A stretch of 32,301 nucleotides of DNA from an uncultured bacterium (lineage in GTDB: Bacteria; Bacillota_I; Bacilli_A; RF39; UBA660). The stretch covers positions 1 through 32,301 of the forward strand of contig CANSHI010000014.1 of assembly GCA_947646655.1 (NCBI GenBank). Direction: 5' to 3'. A program made the position numbers and the translations under genes. Shown piece by piece: positions 8,631 to 15,827 of this stretch (positions are counted from its first letter, which is position 1; each line of letters starts with the position of its first letter). The notes under the pieces are model-generated. The model ran no database searches and had not been told where the DNA came from. It saw only the letters and a program-made list of their open reading frames with translations.

Positions 8631-9362
8631 ATGCAAAGATCAATGTGGAACCCTTGGCATGGCTGTCATAAATGTAGTCCTGGATGTAAAAATTGTTATG
8701 TTTATTATTTTGATAAGAAAAGGGGGAAAGATACTAGTTTAATTTCTAGATCAAAAACTAATTTTAACCTGCCTTTAAAAAAATCTCGTAATGGCGAATA
8801 TAAAATTGAAGATGGTTGTGAAGTGGCGACGTGTTTTACGTCTGACTTCTTTTTAGAAGAGGCCGATGTGTGGAGAGAAGAAGCGTGGGAAATAATTAAA
8901 AAACGCCCTCTTGTAAAATTTTTGATACCTACAAAACGAATTGAGAGATTTAATAAGTGTTTACCTTCTGACTGGGGTGAAGGTTATGACAATGTAATAA
9001 TTGCAGTAAGTTGCGAAAATCAAGAAAAGGCAAATAATAGACTAAAAATATTTCAAAGTGTTAAGGCGAAACATAAGTATATTTTTGCATCACCTTTACT
9101 TGAGAATATAGATTTTTCAGAGTTTTTAACAAGTGGCGAATTTGAGATGATTTCAGTTGGAGGGGAGTCTTATGAAAATGCAAGACCTTGTGACTTTGAA
9201 TGGGTTAAATATATTAAAAAGACATGTGATAAATATAATGTGAAGTTTGATTTTCATCAAACAGGATCAAATTTTATTCGGGAGGGAAAAGTTTATAAGA
9301 TTAAACATTTTCAGGAATACGAACAAGCTAAGAAGGCAATGAAATATATTGATATCGATTAA
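8631..9362 (+). CDS. DUF5131 (phage Gp37/Gp68-like) radical-SAM-type protein
   Basis: A 243-residue cytosolic protein of the DUF5131 family, often carried by phages and mobile elements and not biochemically defined as far as I know. The N-terminus has WNPWHGCHKCSPGCKNCY. Its C15-x3-C19-x2-C22 matches the radical SAM CxxxCxxC cluster motif, with an extra C12. Other family-like landmarks are TSDFF near residue 65, FLIPTKRIERF, SCENQEKAN, SVGGES and FDFHQTGSNF. AAAAAAGGAG precedes the ATG at normal spacing. The gene sits downstream of tRNA-Arg and of integrase-like direct repeats, which fits arrival by a mobile element. It has few TCGA words compared with core genes nearby. Confidence 0.85.
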   Translation: MQRSMWNPWHGCHKCSPGCKNCYVYYFDKKRGKDTSLISRSKTNFNLPLKKSRNGEYKIEDGCEVATCFTSDFFLEEADVWREEAWEIIKKRPLVKFLIPTKRIERFNKCLPSDWGEGYDNVIIAVSCENQEKANNRLKIFQSVKAKHKYIFASPLLENIDFSEFLTSGEFEMISVGGESYENARPCDFEWVKYIKKTCDKYNVKFDFHQTGSNFIREGKVYKIKHFQEYEQAKKAMKYIDID

Positions 9363-9368
9363 CTCATA

Positions 9369-9395
9369 ATTTGAATTTTCTTCGAATATATTTTT
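9369..9395 (+). terminator. Weak terminator after the DUF5131 gene
   Basis: ATTTGAA (9369-9375) pairs with TTCGAAT (9381-9387) including one T:G pair, followed by ATATTTTT. Confidence 0.35.
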
Positions 9396-9515
9396 AATGG
9401 CAACTGAAATGAGCGGTGTGCAACTAGAATTTTTTATAAAGCTTAAGATATAGAGAATAATGCAATAAAAAAGAAAAATTTGTAAAAAAAAAATAATGCA
9501 AAATTATATATTTTA

Positions 9516-9524
9516 TGCTATACT
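9516..9524 (+). promoter_or_regulatory. Extended -10 promoter for the TM2/DUF2752 pair
   Basis: TGCTATACT at 9516-9524, 28 bases before the ATG. No good -35 is seen, which extended -10 promoters can tolerate. Confidence 0.5.
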
Positions 9525-9551
9525 TATTTTGTCGAAAGGAGTATAAGTTTT

Positions 9552-9887
9552 ATGGAAAAGAGTAAAATCGATTTATATTTAACAACAAATGCTAAATATT
9601 TTGAGCCTTCAGCTATTCCTATTATTAGACAAAAATTAGAATCTGCTAATGATGAGGCTTTAGTTACATTACAAGCATGTGAACTTAAAGATCCTACAAC
9701 ATTACTTCTAATTTCAATATTTTTAGGATCACTTGGTGTAGATAGATTTATGCTTGGTGACACTGGTATGGGAGTTTTAAAACTATTAACTGGTGGTTTA
9801 TGTGGAATCTTATCTATCATTGACTGGTTCACAATAGGAAAAAAAGCTAAACAAAAGAATTTAGCTACAATTTCCATGGTTTTATAG
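9552..9887 (+). CDS. TM2 domain membrane protein
   Basis: A 111-residue protein. A soluble N-terminal segment of about 50 residues is followed by a TM2 domain: two membrane helices joined by a short turn (LLISIFLGSLGVDRFMLGD, then TGMGVLKLLTGGLCGILSIIDW). The G-x-DRF-LGD motif is typical of the family, and the C-terminal tail is lysine-rich. The precise role of bacterial TM2 proteins is unknown. GAAAGGAGTATAAG gives the ribosome site. It lies 3 bases upstream of a DUF2752 gene, a pairing often seen in gut bacteria, so the two membrane proteins probably act together. Confidence 0.9.
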   Translation: MEKSKIDLYLTTNAKYFEPSAIPIIRQKLESANDEALVTLQACELKDPTTLLLISIFLGSLGVDRFMLGDTGMGVLKLLTGGLCGILSIIDWFTIGKKAKQKNLATISMVL

Positions 9888-9890
9888 GTA

Positions 9891-10250
9891 ATGTCAAAAG
9901 GGAATTTTTTAATTCTATTTTTGATAATGGGTTTAGCTTTTATACTAAACTTTTTTGGTATAAGGATATGCCCTTTTTTTAATATTTTTAAAATTCCTTG
10001 CCCAGGATGTGGGCTGACTAGAGCGTTCAAGTTGTTGTTTATGGGAAAATTTGTGGAAAGTTTAAAATTTAATATACTGGCAGTAATAATAGTTTTTATT
10101 TTTATTATTTACTGTGGATTTATATTATGTGGACATAAAAAAACTATCGATAACTTTTTAAAAAAATATCAAACAATAATAACGATTTTAGCTGCAATAT
10201 TAACAATAATAGTATGGATATTAAATTTGTGTAATCCTCTGTTATATTAA
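9891..10250 (+). CDS. DUF2752 membrane protein
   Basis: A 119-residue protein with about three membrane helices. The family signature IPCPGCGLTRAF (around residues 38-49) is intact, with the CPGC cysteine pair next to the membrane. Function is not established. It follows the TM2 gene by 3 bases in the same operon. The assigned ATG at 9891 has only AGGT very close upstream, so it is probably translated by coupling. The start is therefore the least certain part of the call. Confidence 0.85.
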   Translation: MSKGNFLILFLIMGLAFILNFFGIRICPFFNIFKIPCPGCGLTRAFKLLFMGKFVESLKFNILAVIIVFIFIIYCGFILCGHKKTIDNFLKKYQTIITILAAILTIIVWILNLCNPLLY

Positions 10251-10289
10251 AAAACTGTTGAAAATTTAAACTTTATCAACAGTTTTTTA
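10250..10289. terminator. Bidirectional terminator between DUF2752 and clpP
   Basis: A 13-bp perfect stem: AAAAAACTGTTGA (10250-10262) with TCAACAGTTTTTT (10277-10289). It has T runs on both strands and serves both converging genes. Confidence 0.9.
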
Positions 10290-10312
10290 ATATTTTTTAT
10301 AGATGATTAATT

Positions 10313-10882
10313 TTATAATATTTTATCTATTAAACCATATTCTAAGGCTTCTTTAGCACTCATGAAATGATCTCGTTCAGTATCTTTATTTATTTTAGCA
10401 ACTGTTTTATTAGTTAATTTGGCAAGAAGTGTGTTCATCTTGTCGCGAAGTTTTAATATACGGTCAGCTTGTATTTTAATGACAGTTGCTTGTCCTTCTG
10501 TGCCTCCTAAGACTTCATGAATCATTACTTCACTATTTTCTAAGGCACATCTTTTACCTTTGGCACCTGCTGCTAAGAGAAAGGAAGCCATGCTAGCAGC
10601 CATACCGACGACCACTGTCGATACATCACTCTTAATCAAGTTCATCGTATCATAGATGGCAAGGCCTGCACTTACTGAGCCTCCAGGACTATTTATATAA
10701 AGAGAGATATCCTTATGATTTATAGAATCGAGATAAAGAAGTTCTGATATAACTATGTTTGCAGTTACATCAGTGATTTCTCCACTTAGGAAAATAATAC
10801 GGTCATTTAAAAGTCTAGAGTATAAATCATAAGCTCTTTCACCACTCGAAGTACGTTCTACCACTGTTGGAATTAGATTCAT
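10313..10882 (-). CDS. clpP: ATP-dependent Clp protease proteolytic subunit
   Basis: The serine peptidase subunit that forms the 14-mer chamber working with ClpX or ClpC. The product is 189 residues, slightly short of the usual ~195. Ser97 lies in GMAASM and His122 in MIHEVLGG; the Asp of the triad falls in the DTERDHF segment. The substrate-groove motif [15 protein letters not shown] is intact. AGGTG precedes the start. It lies 32 bases downstream of gerAB on the same strand with no terminator between, so some transcription may come from the germination operon. A weak TACTAT/CATATAAG-like -10 in the gap could provide its own promoter. Confidence 0.97.
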   Translation of the reverse strand: MNLIPTVVERTSSGERAYDLYSRLLNDRIIFLSGEITDVTANIVISELLYLDSINHKDISLYINSPGGSVSAGLAIYDTMNLIKSDVSTVVVGMAASMASFLLAAGAKGKRCALENSEVMIHEVLGGTEGQATVIKIQADRILKLRDKMNTLLAKLTNKTVAKINKDTERDHFMSAKEALEYGLIDKIL

Positions 10883-10914
10883 TTTATTTTCACCTACTTA
10901 TATGATAGTAAAAT

Positions 10915-11841
10915 TTACGAATTTTTATACTTCTTTTTTTTAGGAAAAAGTGTCAAAAGAAGTAGAAATATAAGAATATAAGGGAAGTTCCAGTAAAGGA
11001 AGGTCATAATAGTACTTGAAGATGTCGCTATAACAGAGATTATTAGCATTAAGAGAGGAAACAAAACTTTTCCTGGTTTGCCAAAAATTTCGATGTTTCT
11101 AAAGCCGTAAGCTGCTGTTATGATAAAGTCGATCACCATTGGAATGACGAATAAGTTGTCAACGTTTGTAAAAAAGTCATAAATTTTGATACGTTTTAAA
11201 AGTATATACTCTGGATAACGATAGAGAACTGCTTCTTTGCATCCCATTACAAGTACTGCGAGTAATGTTGTTAAAATGATTGTACATGTTCCAATGAGGT
11301 AATATTGAATAAGTGTTTTTTTATCCTCCATATCTCCTAGTGCTAAAACGGGAGTAAGACTTGTTACTATGAAAACAACTGTTGCTTTTATAATACCTTC
11401 TAGTTCAGGTGTGAAGGGTAGTAAATTGTCTGTTTTAGCATTTACAGAAAGAATGGCACTTCCAGCTAAGTAGATGATAAAAGCAAAAGTAAATAGTATT
11501 AATAATGTTCTTTTTAAAGATTCCTTTCTACTAGTGGAGATGATTAGACCGCCTATGATTGGGATAAGTGCTAATAGCCAATTAGGCGTGTTTCTTAGAT
11601 AAAGTGTTCCGCCCATATTGACAAGTATGACAATTGAAAATAAAGCAATTGTAAAGCCCGAAATACTTCGAACAATTTTAGAAGAGTTAGTTTTTTTGAC
11701 AAATAGAAGAATTATTAAACCTAGTATCGTACCAATAATTTCTGATATCCAAAAACTAGTTCCCGATAAATTTAAAATTAAAGAAAGTCCAAAACCCCAA
11801 AATAAAGTTCTTGTAAAAAAGAAAACTTGTCTATTTTCCAT
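10915..11841 (-). CDS. gerAB: GerAB-type spore germinant receptor permease subunit
   Basis: Integral inner-spore-membrane subunit of a GerA-type nutrient receptor. It has the APC-like fold and binds the germinant in B. subtilis. The product is 308 residues with roughly nine to ten hydrophobic helices. The YPEYILLKRIKIYDFF segment matches the conserved helix-8/9 region of the family. It is shorter than the usual ~365 residues, so part of the fold may be trimmed. The ribosome site AGGAGG lies inside the last codons of gerAC. It is the third gene of an operon ordered A-C-B. Confidence 0.85.
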   Translation of the reverse strand: MENRQVFFFTRTLFWGFGLSLILNLSGTSFWISEIIGTILGLIILLFVKKTNSSKIVRSISGFTIALFSIVILVNMGGTLYLRNTPNWLLALIPIIGGLIISTSRKESLKRTLLILFTFAFIIYLAGSAILSVNAKTDNLLPFTPELEGIIKATVVFIVTSLTPVLALGDMEDKKTLIQYYLIGTCTIILTTLLAVLVMGCKEAVLYRYPEYILLKRIKIYDFFTNVDNLFVIPMVIDFIITAAYGFRNIEIFGKPGKVLFPLLMLIISVIATSSSTIMTFLYWNFPYILIFLLLLTLFPKKKKYKNS

Positions 11842-11843
11842 TT

Positions 11844-12884
11844 TTAGTTTCCTCCTAGCGACCTCAATAGAAGGCCTTTTTCATTTATTTTTACATCAGA
11901 TTTAACTTCATATTCTACATTTTTCCAGCTGTCATTTTCGACCTTTTTAGGATAATGTTGATAATAATAATAATTGAAATGGAACATGTCTTTATCCATC
12001 GATAGCGAATAATCGATAACGTCCTTAAACAATTTTTCAATTTTTTCATTTAAAGCTTTATTAATTTTTTCTAAGTCTTTTTCATCAAGTGAATTGTTGT
12101 CACTCGAATTACTGATTCGACCACTTCCTGTTAGTGTTAAAGTGATTTTATCTTCTTTAATGTCAGTTTTTATTTTGTATTCATGTATTTCGAAAGAATT
12201 ATCTAAAAATATTTGAAAAGATGTATTAGATTTATCGAGAAGATTACTTAGTAATGCTGCATCCCTTTCAACTTTCATATCTTTTTTACCATCGACAAAG
12301 AGATAAGAATCATCTAAGCTTAATTCATCTTTATCGAGTCCTATATTTCCGATTAAATAGTTGTTATTTCGTAAATAGTGAAAGACAATTTCTCTAAAGT
12401 TATTCGTCTTATAACGACCGTTCTTTTCGTGATTTCTCTCGGCATTATTTTTAGCCAAGTCTCCAATCGATGTGCCTTTTTCAGTTTTGTATTCTAGTAA
12501 GTCATCGACTTTTTCACATACGAAGAAGTAAAAGTCTTTTCTATAATCGGCCGATCTCAAAAAGTAATCGTAAAAGTCTTCAATGCCTTTCTCGGCAGCT
12601 GAATCTGAGATTATTAATGCTTTCATCTGACTAAAAAATGGTGTTTGAGCCGATTCAAAATAGACATTGTTGATGGCACTTTCGATGTTTTTGCCTGTTC
12701 CTTTTAAGAAGAAAGAACCGTTTTCACCATTTTCGTTTGTATTTATAACTTCTAAGTTTACTTCATATTCATCATCTTTATAGTCGACAATCATTGAAGA
12801 AACGATTTCTAAATCATTTAACTCGTTATAATCGTAACAACCTGTTAAAAAGAAAATGATGATTATTAGTATTATTTTTTTCAT
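11844..12884 (-). CDS. gerAC: GerAC-type spore germinant receptor lipoprotein (Ger(x)C family)
   Basis: Lipid-anchored subunit of the germinant receptor. The product is 346 residues. The signal peptide ends in the lipobox FLTGC with the acyl cysteine at residue 16, followed by YDYNELNDLEIVSSM, typical of the family start. The rest follows the three-domain GerC plan with a C-terminal helical region. AAGGGAA inside the end of gerAA serves as ribosome site, and the ATG overlaps the gerAA stop by 4 bases. Confidence 0.9.
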   Translation of the reverse strand: MKKIILIIIIFFLTGCYDYNELNDLEIVSSMIVDYKDDEYEVNLEVINTNENGENGSFFLKGTGKNIESAINNVYFESAQTPFFSQMKALIISDSAAEKGIEDFYDYFLRSADYRKDFYFFVCEKVDDLLEYKTEKGTSIGDLAKNNAERNHEKNGRYKTNNFREIVFHYLRNNNYLIGNIGLDKDELSLDDSYLFVDGKKDMKVERDAALLSNLLDKSNTSFQIFLDNSFEIHEYKIKTDIKEDKITLTLTGSGRISNSSDNNSLDEKDLEKINKALNEKIEKLFKDVIDYSLSMDKDMFHFNYYYYQHYPKKVENDSWKNVEYEVKSDVKINEKGLLLRSLGGN

Positions 12885-14155
12885 AAGTAGTTCCCTTCAT
12901 GTAGTTTTATATTAGATATAATCGATATTGTTGTAATTAGGGCAATTGATAGGCCGTATAGACCTAAGAATGCCGAGATTAATAGGAAAGAATAGCGCAT
13001 AACACGTAGGGCATTTGAAAATCTGATGTCTGTGAATATGAGTCCCGATACAAAAGATATGGCAACGATTATTATCATGATAGGACTTACGAATCCAGCA
13101 CTTACTGCTGCTTCACCTAAAATTAACGCTCCTAAAATGGATGTACTGCTTCCATAGTTACTCGGGAAACGGATATCTGATTCTCTCAGTAGTTCACATA
13201 TTATCATCATTAAAAATGCTTCGACTATCGCAGGAAAAGGTACATTGTGCCTTTGGGTACTAAAATTTATTAACAAACTCGACGGGATTGCCTCTTGGTT
13301 GAAGTTTATAAGAGCAATGTAGAGTGCTGGCGTTAAGATGTTTAAAACTAAACAAACGAATCTCAATATTTTTACGAAGTCATCTGTCGTGAATGGATTT
13401 ACAAAGTCTTCCATTTTGGCATCGATTACTAAAGCAAAAGGGGTATTGTCGATAGAAATTACGATATATCCTTTAAGTAAAAATTTTGCAGCCATTGAAG
13501 GTTTTTCAGTTTTTAGTATAGTTGGAAATATTTTGTTCGTTCTAAGTTCTTGCACTAAATCGTGCGAATCAGTTACTTCGTAATCCTTAAATTTATTTAA
13601 TATTTTTTTAACTTTTTTTAGGGCGTCTTTATTAACTTTATCTTCTATATAAATGACACCTAATTTTGTTTTAGTATATATTCCGCGGTCGACTGCTTCG
13701 ATGCGAAGATTTTTATTTTTTATTCTTCTTTTAATTACACCAATATTTTTTTGGTAATTTTCACAAAATGAATCTTTTGGTCCATACATGTTTGGTTCTG
13801 TTTGACTCATCGTTATGCCACGGTCCAGTTCAGCTTTTGTTTCTATCGCATAGCATTCTTTTTTATATATAATTAAAGTAAAGCCGTTTTCTATGTAATA
13901 AAACATTTCTTCATCTTTTTTAATGGTAGTAAGTTTTGGACCACCGATTAATGGCTTAAGGTCTTTGATTTTATTGTGAATGTTTAAATGACTAGTTACA
14001 TTTTTAACGACATATTTATCGATTGTTTCGGAGTTAACCAAACTTTCGAAGAAGGCTAGATAGATTTTACTTTTTGTTCCTGTTTCGAGTTCCCTTGTAA
14101 TAAAATCCGGATTATCTTTAAGTGATAATTTTAAGAATTCAATTTTTGTATTCAT
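12881..14155 (-). CDS. gerAA: GerAA-type spore germinant receptor subunit A
   Basis: The A subunit of the GerA-type receptor: a cytosolic N-terminal region followed by a cluster of membrane helices, proposed to form the ion channel. The start is ATG 14155 preceded by GGTGA; the GTG at 14164 overlaps that ribosome site and is rejected. The 424-residue product has the soluble part up to about residue 240, IEAVDRG and KTEKPSMAAKFLLKG segments typical of the family, then ALYIALINFNQEAIPSSLL and FPAIVEAFLMMIICELLRE. It is a little shorter than B. subtilis GerAA (482), mainly at the ends. First gene of the operon gerAA-gerAC-gerAB. Confidence 0.92.
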   Translation of the reverse strand: MNTKIEFLKLSLKDNPDFITRELETGTKSKIYLAFFESLVNSETIDKYVVKNVTSHLNIHNKIKDLKPLIGGPKLTTIKKDEEMFYYIENGFTLIIYKKECYAIETKAELDRGITMSQTEPNMYGPKDSFCENYQKNIGVIKRRIKNKNLRIEAVDRGIYTKTKLGVIYIEDKVNKDALKKVKKILNKFKDYEVTDSHDLVQELRTNKIFPTILKTEKPSMAAKFLLKGYIVISIDNTPFALVIDAKMEDFVNPFTTDDFVKILRFVCLVLNILTPALYIALINFNQEAIPSSLLINFSTQRHNVPFPAIVEAFLMMIICELLRESDIRFPSNYGSSTSILGALILGEAAVSAGFVSPIMIIIVAISFVSGLIFTDIRFSNALRVMRYSFLLISAFLGLYGLSIALITTISIISNIKLHEGNYL

Positions 14156-14170
14156 GTGTTTCACCGTTTA

Positions 14171-14199
14171 TAGTATGTGTCCAATTTCCAAAAATTTAC
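14171..14199 (-). promoter_or_regulatory. Possible SigG-type promoter of the ger operon
   Basis: On the minus strand CATACTA (14177 to 14171) matches the SigG -10 pattern. GTAAA (14199 to 14195) is a one-off match to the -35, with a 17-bp spacer. The start point would fall almost at the ribosome site, leaving a very short leader, so confidence is limited. Confidence 0.35.
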
Positions 14200-14208
14200 T
14201 TTAAGAAT

Positions 14209-14236
14209 TTGTATTTTTGTAAATTTGTTGTATAAT
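14209..14236 (+). promoter_or_regulatory. SigA-type promoter of tagO
   Basis: TTGTAT at 14209-14214, a 16-bp spacer, and TATAAT at 14231-14236. Confidence 0.65.
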
Positions 14237-14258
14237 AGGGAATGAAGAGAGTGATTTT

Positions 14259-15320
14259 ATGTCGATAGTAGTAAATAATCACAATATATTTATAATGGCT
14301 TTAATAAGCTTTTTGGTATCATTAGTATTAGTACCGATTTGTAAATTAGTTGCCATTCACGTCAATGCTTTAGATATACCAAATGAAAGGAAAGTCCATA
14401 AAAAACCTATGCCTAGGCTAGGAGGGCTTGCGATATATTTATCATTTTTGATATGTTATATGTTTTTTGGTGAAATAACGGTTCAGATGTTATCTATAAT
14501 GATCGCAAGTTTTATAATAATATTGTTTGGTATAATAGATGATATAAATCCTTTAAAAGCTCGATATAAATTAGTTGGGCAAATAATTGCAGCGTGTATA
14601 GTCGTATATTATGGGAATATCGTTTTACAAGATGCTTATTTGTTTAACTATTATATAAATTTTGGGGGACTTGCTCCATTTATAACGATATTTTTTATAA
14701 TCGCTTGTGTAAATGCTATAAATTTAATCGATGGATTGGATGGCTTTGCATCAGGTGTCTCGACAATATACTTTATAACTATTGCAATTATAGCACTTTT
14801 AACAAATAGATTAGGTGGTTTAGATATCACTTTAAGTATTTTGATGGCGGGATCTACTTTAGGATTTTTAGTATTTAATTTTCCACCAGCCAAAATATTT
14901 ATGGGGGATACTGGTAGCCAGTTTTTAGGATTTATGATTGCGATTATATCACTTTTAGGATTTAAAAATGTAACTTTTAACAGTTTGTTTGTTCCTATCA
15001 TTATTTTAGCTATTCCTATAATCGATACCTTATTTGCTATAATTAGAAGATTTTTAAAGGGAGAGCCGATTGGAAAAGCAGATAAAGAACATTTTCATCA
15101 TCAACTTCTAAAAATGAAATTCTCTACTAGAGTGACTGTTTTAATTATATACATAATCGATATTGCTTTTGCAACAACTTCGATACTTATTACAATAGGC
15201 GATAATAGAGTGGCTACATACATATATATAGGGCTAACTATTTTGTTACTTATTGTAGTTATGAAAACTGACATTTTATTTGAACATAAAAAAAATAAAA
15301 TAGTAAAAAAGAAAAAATGA
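14259..15320 (+). CDS. tagO: TagO/WecA-type undecaprenyl-phosphate GlcNAc-1-phosphate transferase
   Basis: Membrane enzyme that moves a sugar-1-phosphate from a UDP-sugar to undecaprenyl phosphate, the first step of teichoic acid or related wall-polymer synthesis. The product is 353 residues with about ten to eleven membrane helices. Visible motifs are ERKVHKKPMPRLGG after helix 1, GIIDDI, NLIDGLDGFASG near residue 155, FMGDTGSQFLGF, and the HFHHQLL histidine motif near residue 285. These identify the WecA/TagO branch rather than MraY. It has its own promoter, a GAGAG ribosome site and a terminator. The LCP protein at 28625 would act at the other end of the same pathway. Confidence 0.92.
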   Translation: MSIVVNNHNIFIMALISFLVSLVLVPICKLVAIHVNALDIPNERKVHKKPMPRLGGLAIYLSFLICYMFFGEITVQMLSIMIASFIIILFGIIDDINPLKARYKLVGQIIAACIVVYYGNIVLQDAYLFNYYINFGGLAPFITIFFIIACVNAINLIDGLDGFASGVSTIYFITIAIIALLTNRLGGLDITLSILMAGSTLGFLVFNFPPAKIFMGDTGSQFLGFMIAIISLLGFKNVTFNSLFVPIIILAIPIIDTLFAIIRRFLKGEPIGKADKEHFHHQLLKMKFSTRVTVLIIYIIDIAFATTSILITIGDNRVATYIYIGLTILLLIVVMKTDILFEHKKNKIVKKKK

Positions 15321-15333
15321 ATTATGTGAATTT

Positions 15334-15388
15334 AGGACACTTGATTTATAGTACTTAAGACTTTTATTACATCAGATGTTCTTTTTTT
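15334..15388 (+). terminator. Terminator after tagO
   Basis: An imperfect long stem pairs 15334-15345 with 15371-15382, with one mismatch and wobble pairs. It is followed by seven T at 15382-15388. Confidence 0.55.
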
Positions 15389-15427
15389 GTGTTTCAGAAT
15401 CCATTTTACTTCCAATTTTTTAGTTTT

Positions 15428-15456
15428 TTGACAAAAAGGTATAAATATGTTATTAT
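15428..15456 (+). promoter_or_regulatory. Strong promoter of the antisense RNA
   Basis: TTGACA at 15428-15433, a 17-bp spacer, and TATTAT at 15451-15456 preceded by TGT (extended -10). There is no plus-strand reading frame for it to serve before the terminator at 15542. Confidence 0.85.
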
Positions 15457-15462
15457 GAATAC

Positions 15463-15580
15463 GTCAAGGAAACTTGCATAAAATGAAAAAGGGAACATTC
15501 AGTTTTGCAATGTTGAATGTCTACCTAAATTACTCTAGTTTGACATTTAATCTTTGAAGATTAGATGTCTTTCTTTATTA
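15463..15580 (+). ncRNA. Candidate antitoxin antisense RNA (~115 nt)
   Basis: Predicted from the promoter at 15428-15456 and the terminator hairpin at 15542-15569: a 12-bp stem with one G:T pair and TTGA loop, then TTTCTTTATT. It contains a second hairpin, ACATTCA (15495-15501) with TGAATGT (15514-15520). It is complementary to the last codon, the stop codon and the 3' untranslated region of the minus-strand mRNA for the 32-residue peptide, the layout of TxpA/RatA and BsrG/SR4-type type I antitoxins. Ends are inferred, not mapped. Confidence 0.65.
15490..15520 (-). terminator. Terminator of the small-peptide mRNA
   Basis: Read on the minus strand, ACATTCA and TGAATGT form a 7-bp stem (extendable by two wobble pairs on the plus-strand version), followed by TCCCTTTTTC. 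Confidence 0.5.
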
Positions 15581-15659
15581 CTATAATCAAAATGATTAGG
15601 AGTAGTAAAATGAGAGAGATGAAGCGTAGAATGCAAATAAAATATTCACGTTTCTTCAT
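15561..15659 (-). CDS. 32-residue single-helix membrane peptide, candidate type I toxin
   Basis: The reading frame is 32 codons ending in TAA at 15563-15561. The peptide starts MKKREYF, has a hydrophobic helix of about 20 residues (ICILRFISLILLLLIILIIV), and ends in IKKDI. This charged-helix-charged plan is that of membrane-acting type I toxins. AGGAGG (minus strand, 15675 to 15670) is a perfect ribosome site 10 bases before the ATG. It has a near-consensus promoter, a terminator, and an antisense RNA across its 3' end. No specific known toxin family is recognised from the sequence. A simple small membrane protein remains the alternative. It is too short for normal gene callers. Confidence 0.75.
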   Translation of the reverse strand: MKKREYFICILRFISLILLLLIILIIVIKKDI

Positions 15660-15668
15660 TTCTTTCAA

Positions 15669-15694
15669 ACCTCCTTTCCTCTAAGATTGGAGGT
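15669..15694 (-). promoter_or_regulatory. Hairpin hiding the ribosome site of the 32-residue peptide
   Basis: In the minus-strand RNA ACCTCC (15694 to 15689) pairs with GGAGGT (15674 to 15669), burying the AGGAGG site in a 6-bp stem. A competing CCTC/GAGG stem (15693-15690 with 15681-15678) would leave the site free. The ACCT of the first arm is also part of the 16-nt end-to-end pairing, so the structures exclude each other. Confidence 0.6.
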
Positions 15695-15725
15695 AGACAT
15701 CCAACAACTAATATTCCCTATAAAA

Positions 15726-15754
15726 AGTATACTATTAAAAGATGCTAAAAGCAA
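15726..15754 (-). promoter_or_regulatory. Promoter of the 32-residue peptide
   Basis: On the minus strand TTGCTT (15754 to 15749), a 17-bp spacer and TATACT (15731 to 15726). Predicted transcription start is about 15719, giving a ~60-nt leader. Confidence 0.75.
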
Positions 15755-15776
15755 GTGAGCAAGTAGAGGGTAAAAT

Positions 15777-15805
15777 TTGAATGTTTTTATATCATATGCT
15801 ATTAT
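15777..15805 (+). promoter_or_regulatory. Promoter of the membrane protein gene at 15828
   Basis: TTGAAT at 15777-15782, a 17-bp spacer, and TATTAT at 15800-15805 with an extended TGC. Confidence 0.7.
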
Positions 15806-15827
15806 ATGGGAGTGAAGAGGCGAAGTT

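Larger units (their letters stand above)
15511..15706. repeat. Long-range inverted repeat joining the two ends of the peptide mRNA
   Basis: The 16-nt arms 15511-15526 and 15691-15706 are complementary at 15 of 16 positions. In the minus-strand RNA the remaining position is a G:U pair, so all 16 can pair. One arm lies just upstream of the ribosome site in the leader and the other in the 3' region. Pairing of mRNA 5' and 3' ends is a known control feature of type I toxin mRNAs. Confidence 0.8.

Noticed and set aside
9524..10030. 168-codon open frame on the minus strand opposite the TM2 and DUF2752 genes
   Set aside because: It is the shadow of two well-recognised families on the plus strand and has no ribosome site or family match.
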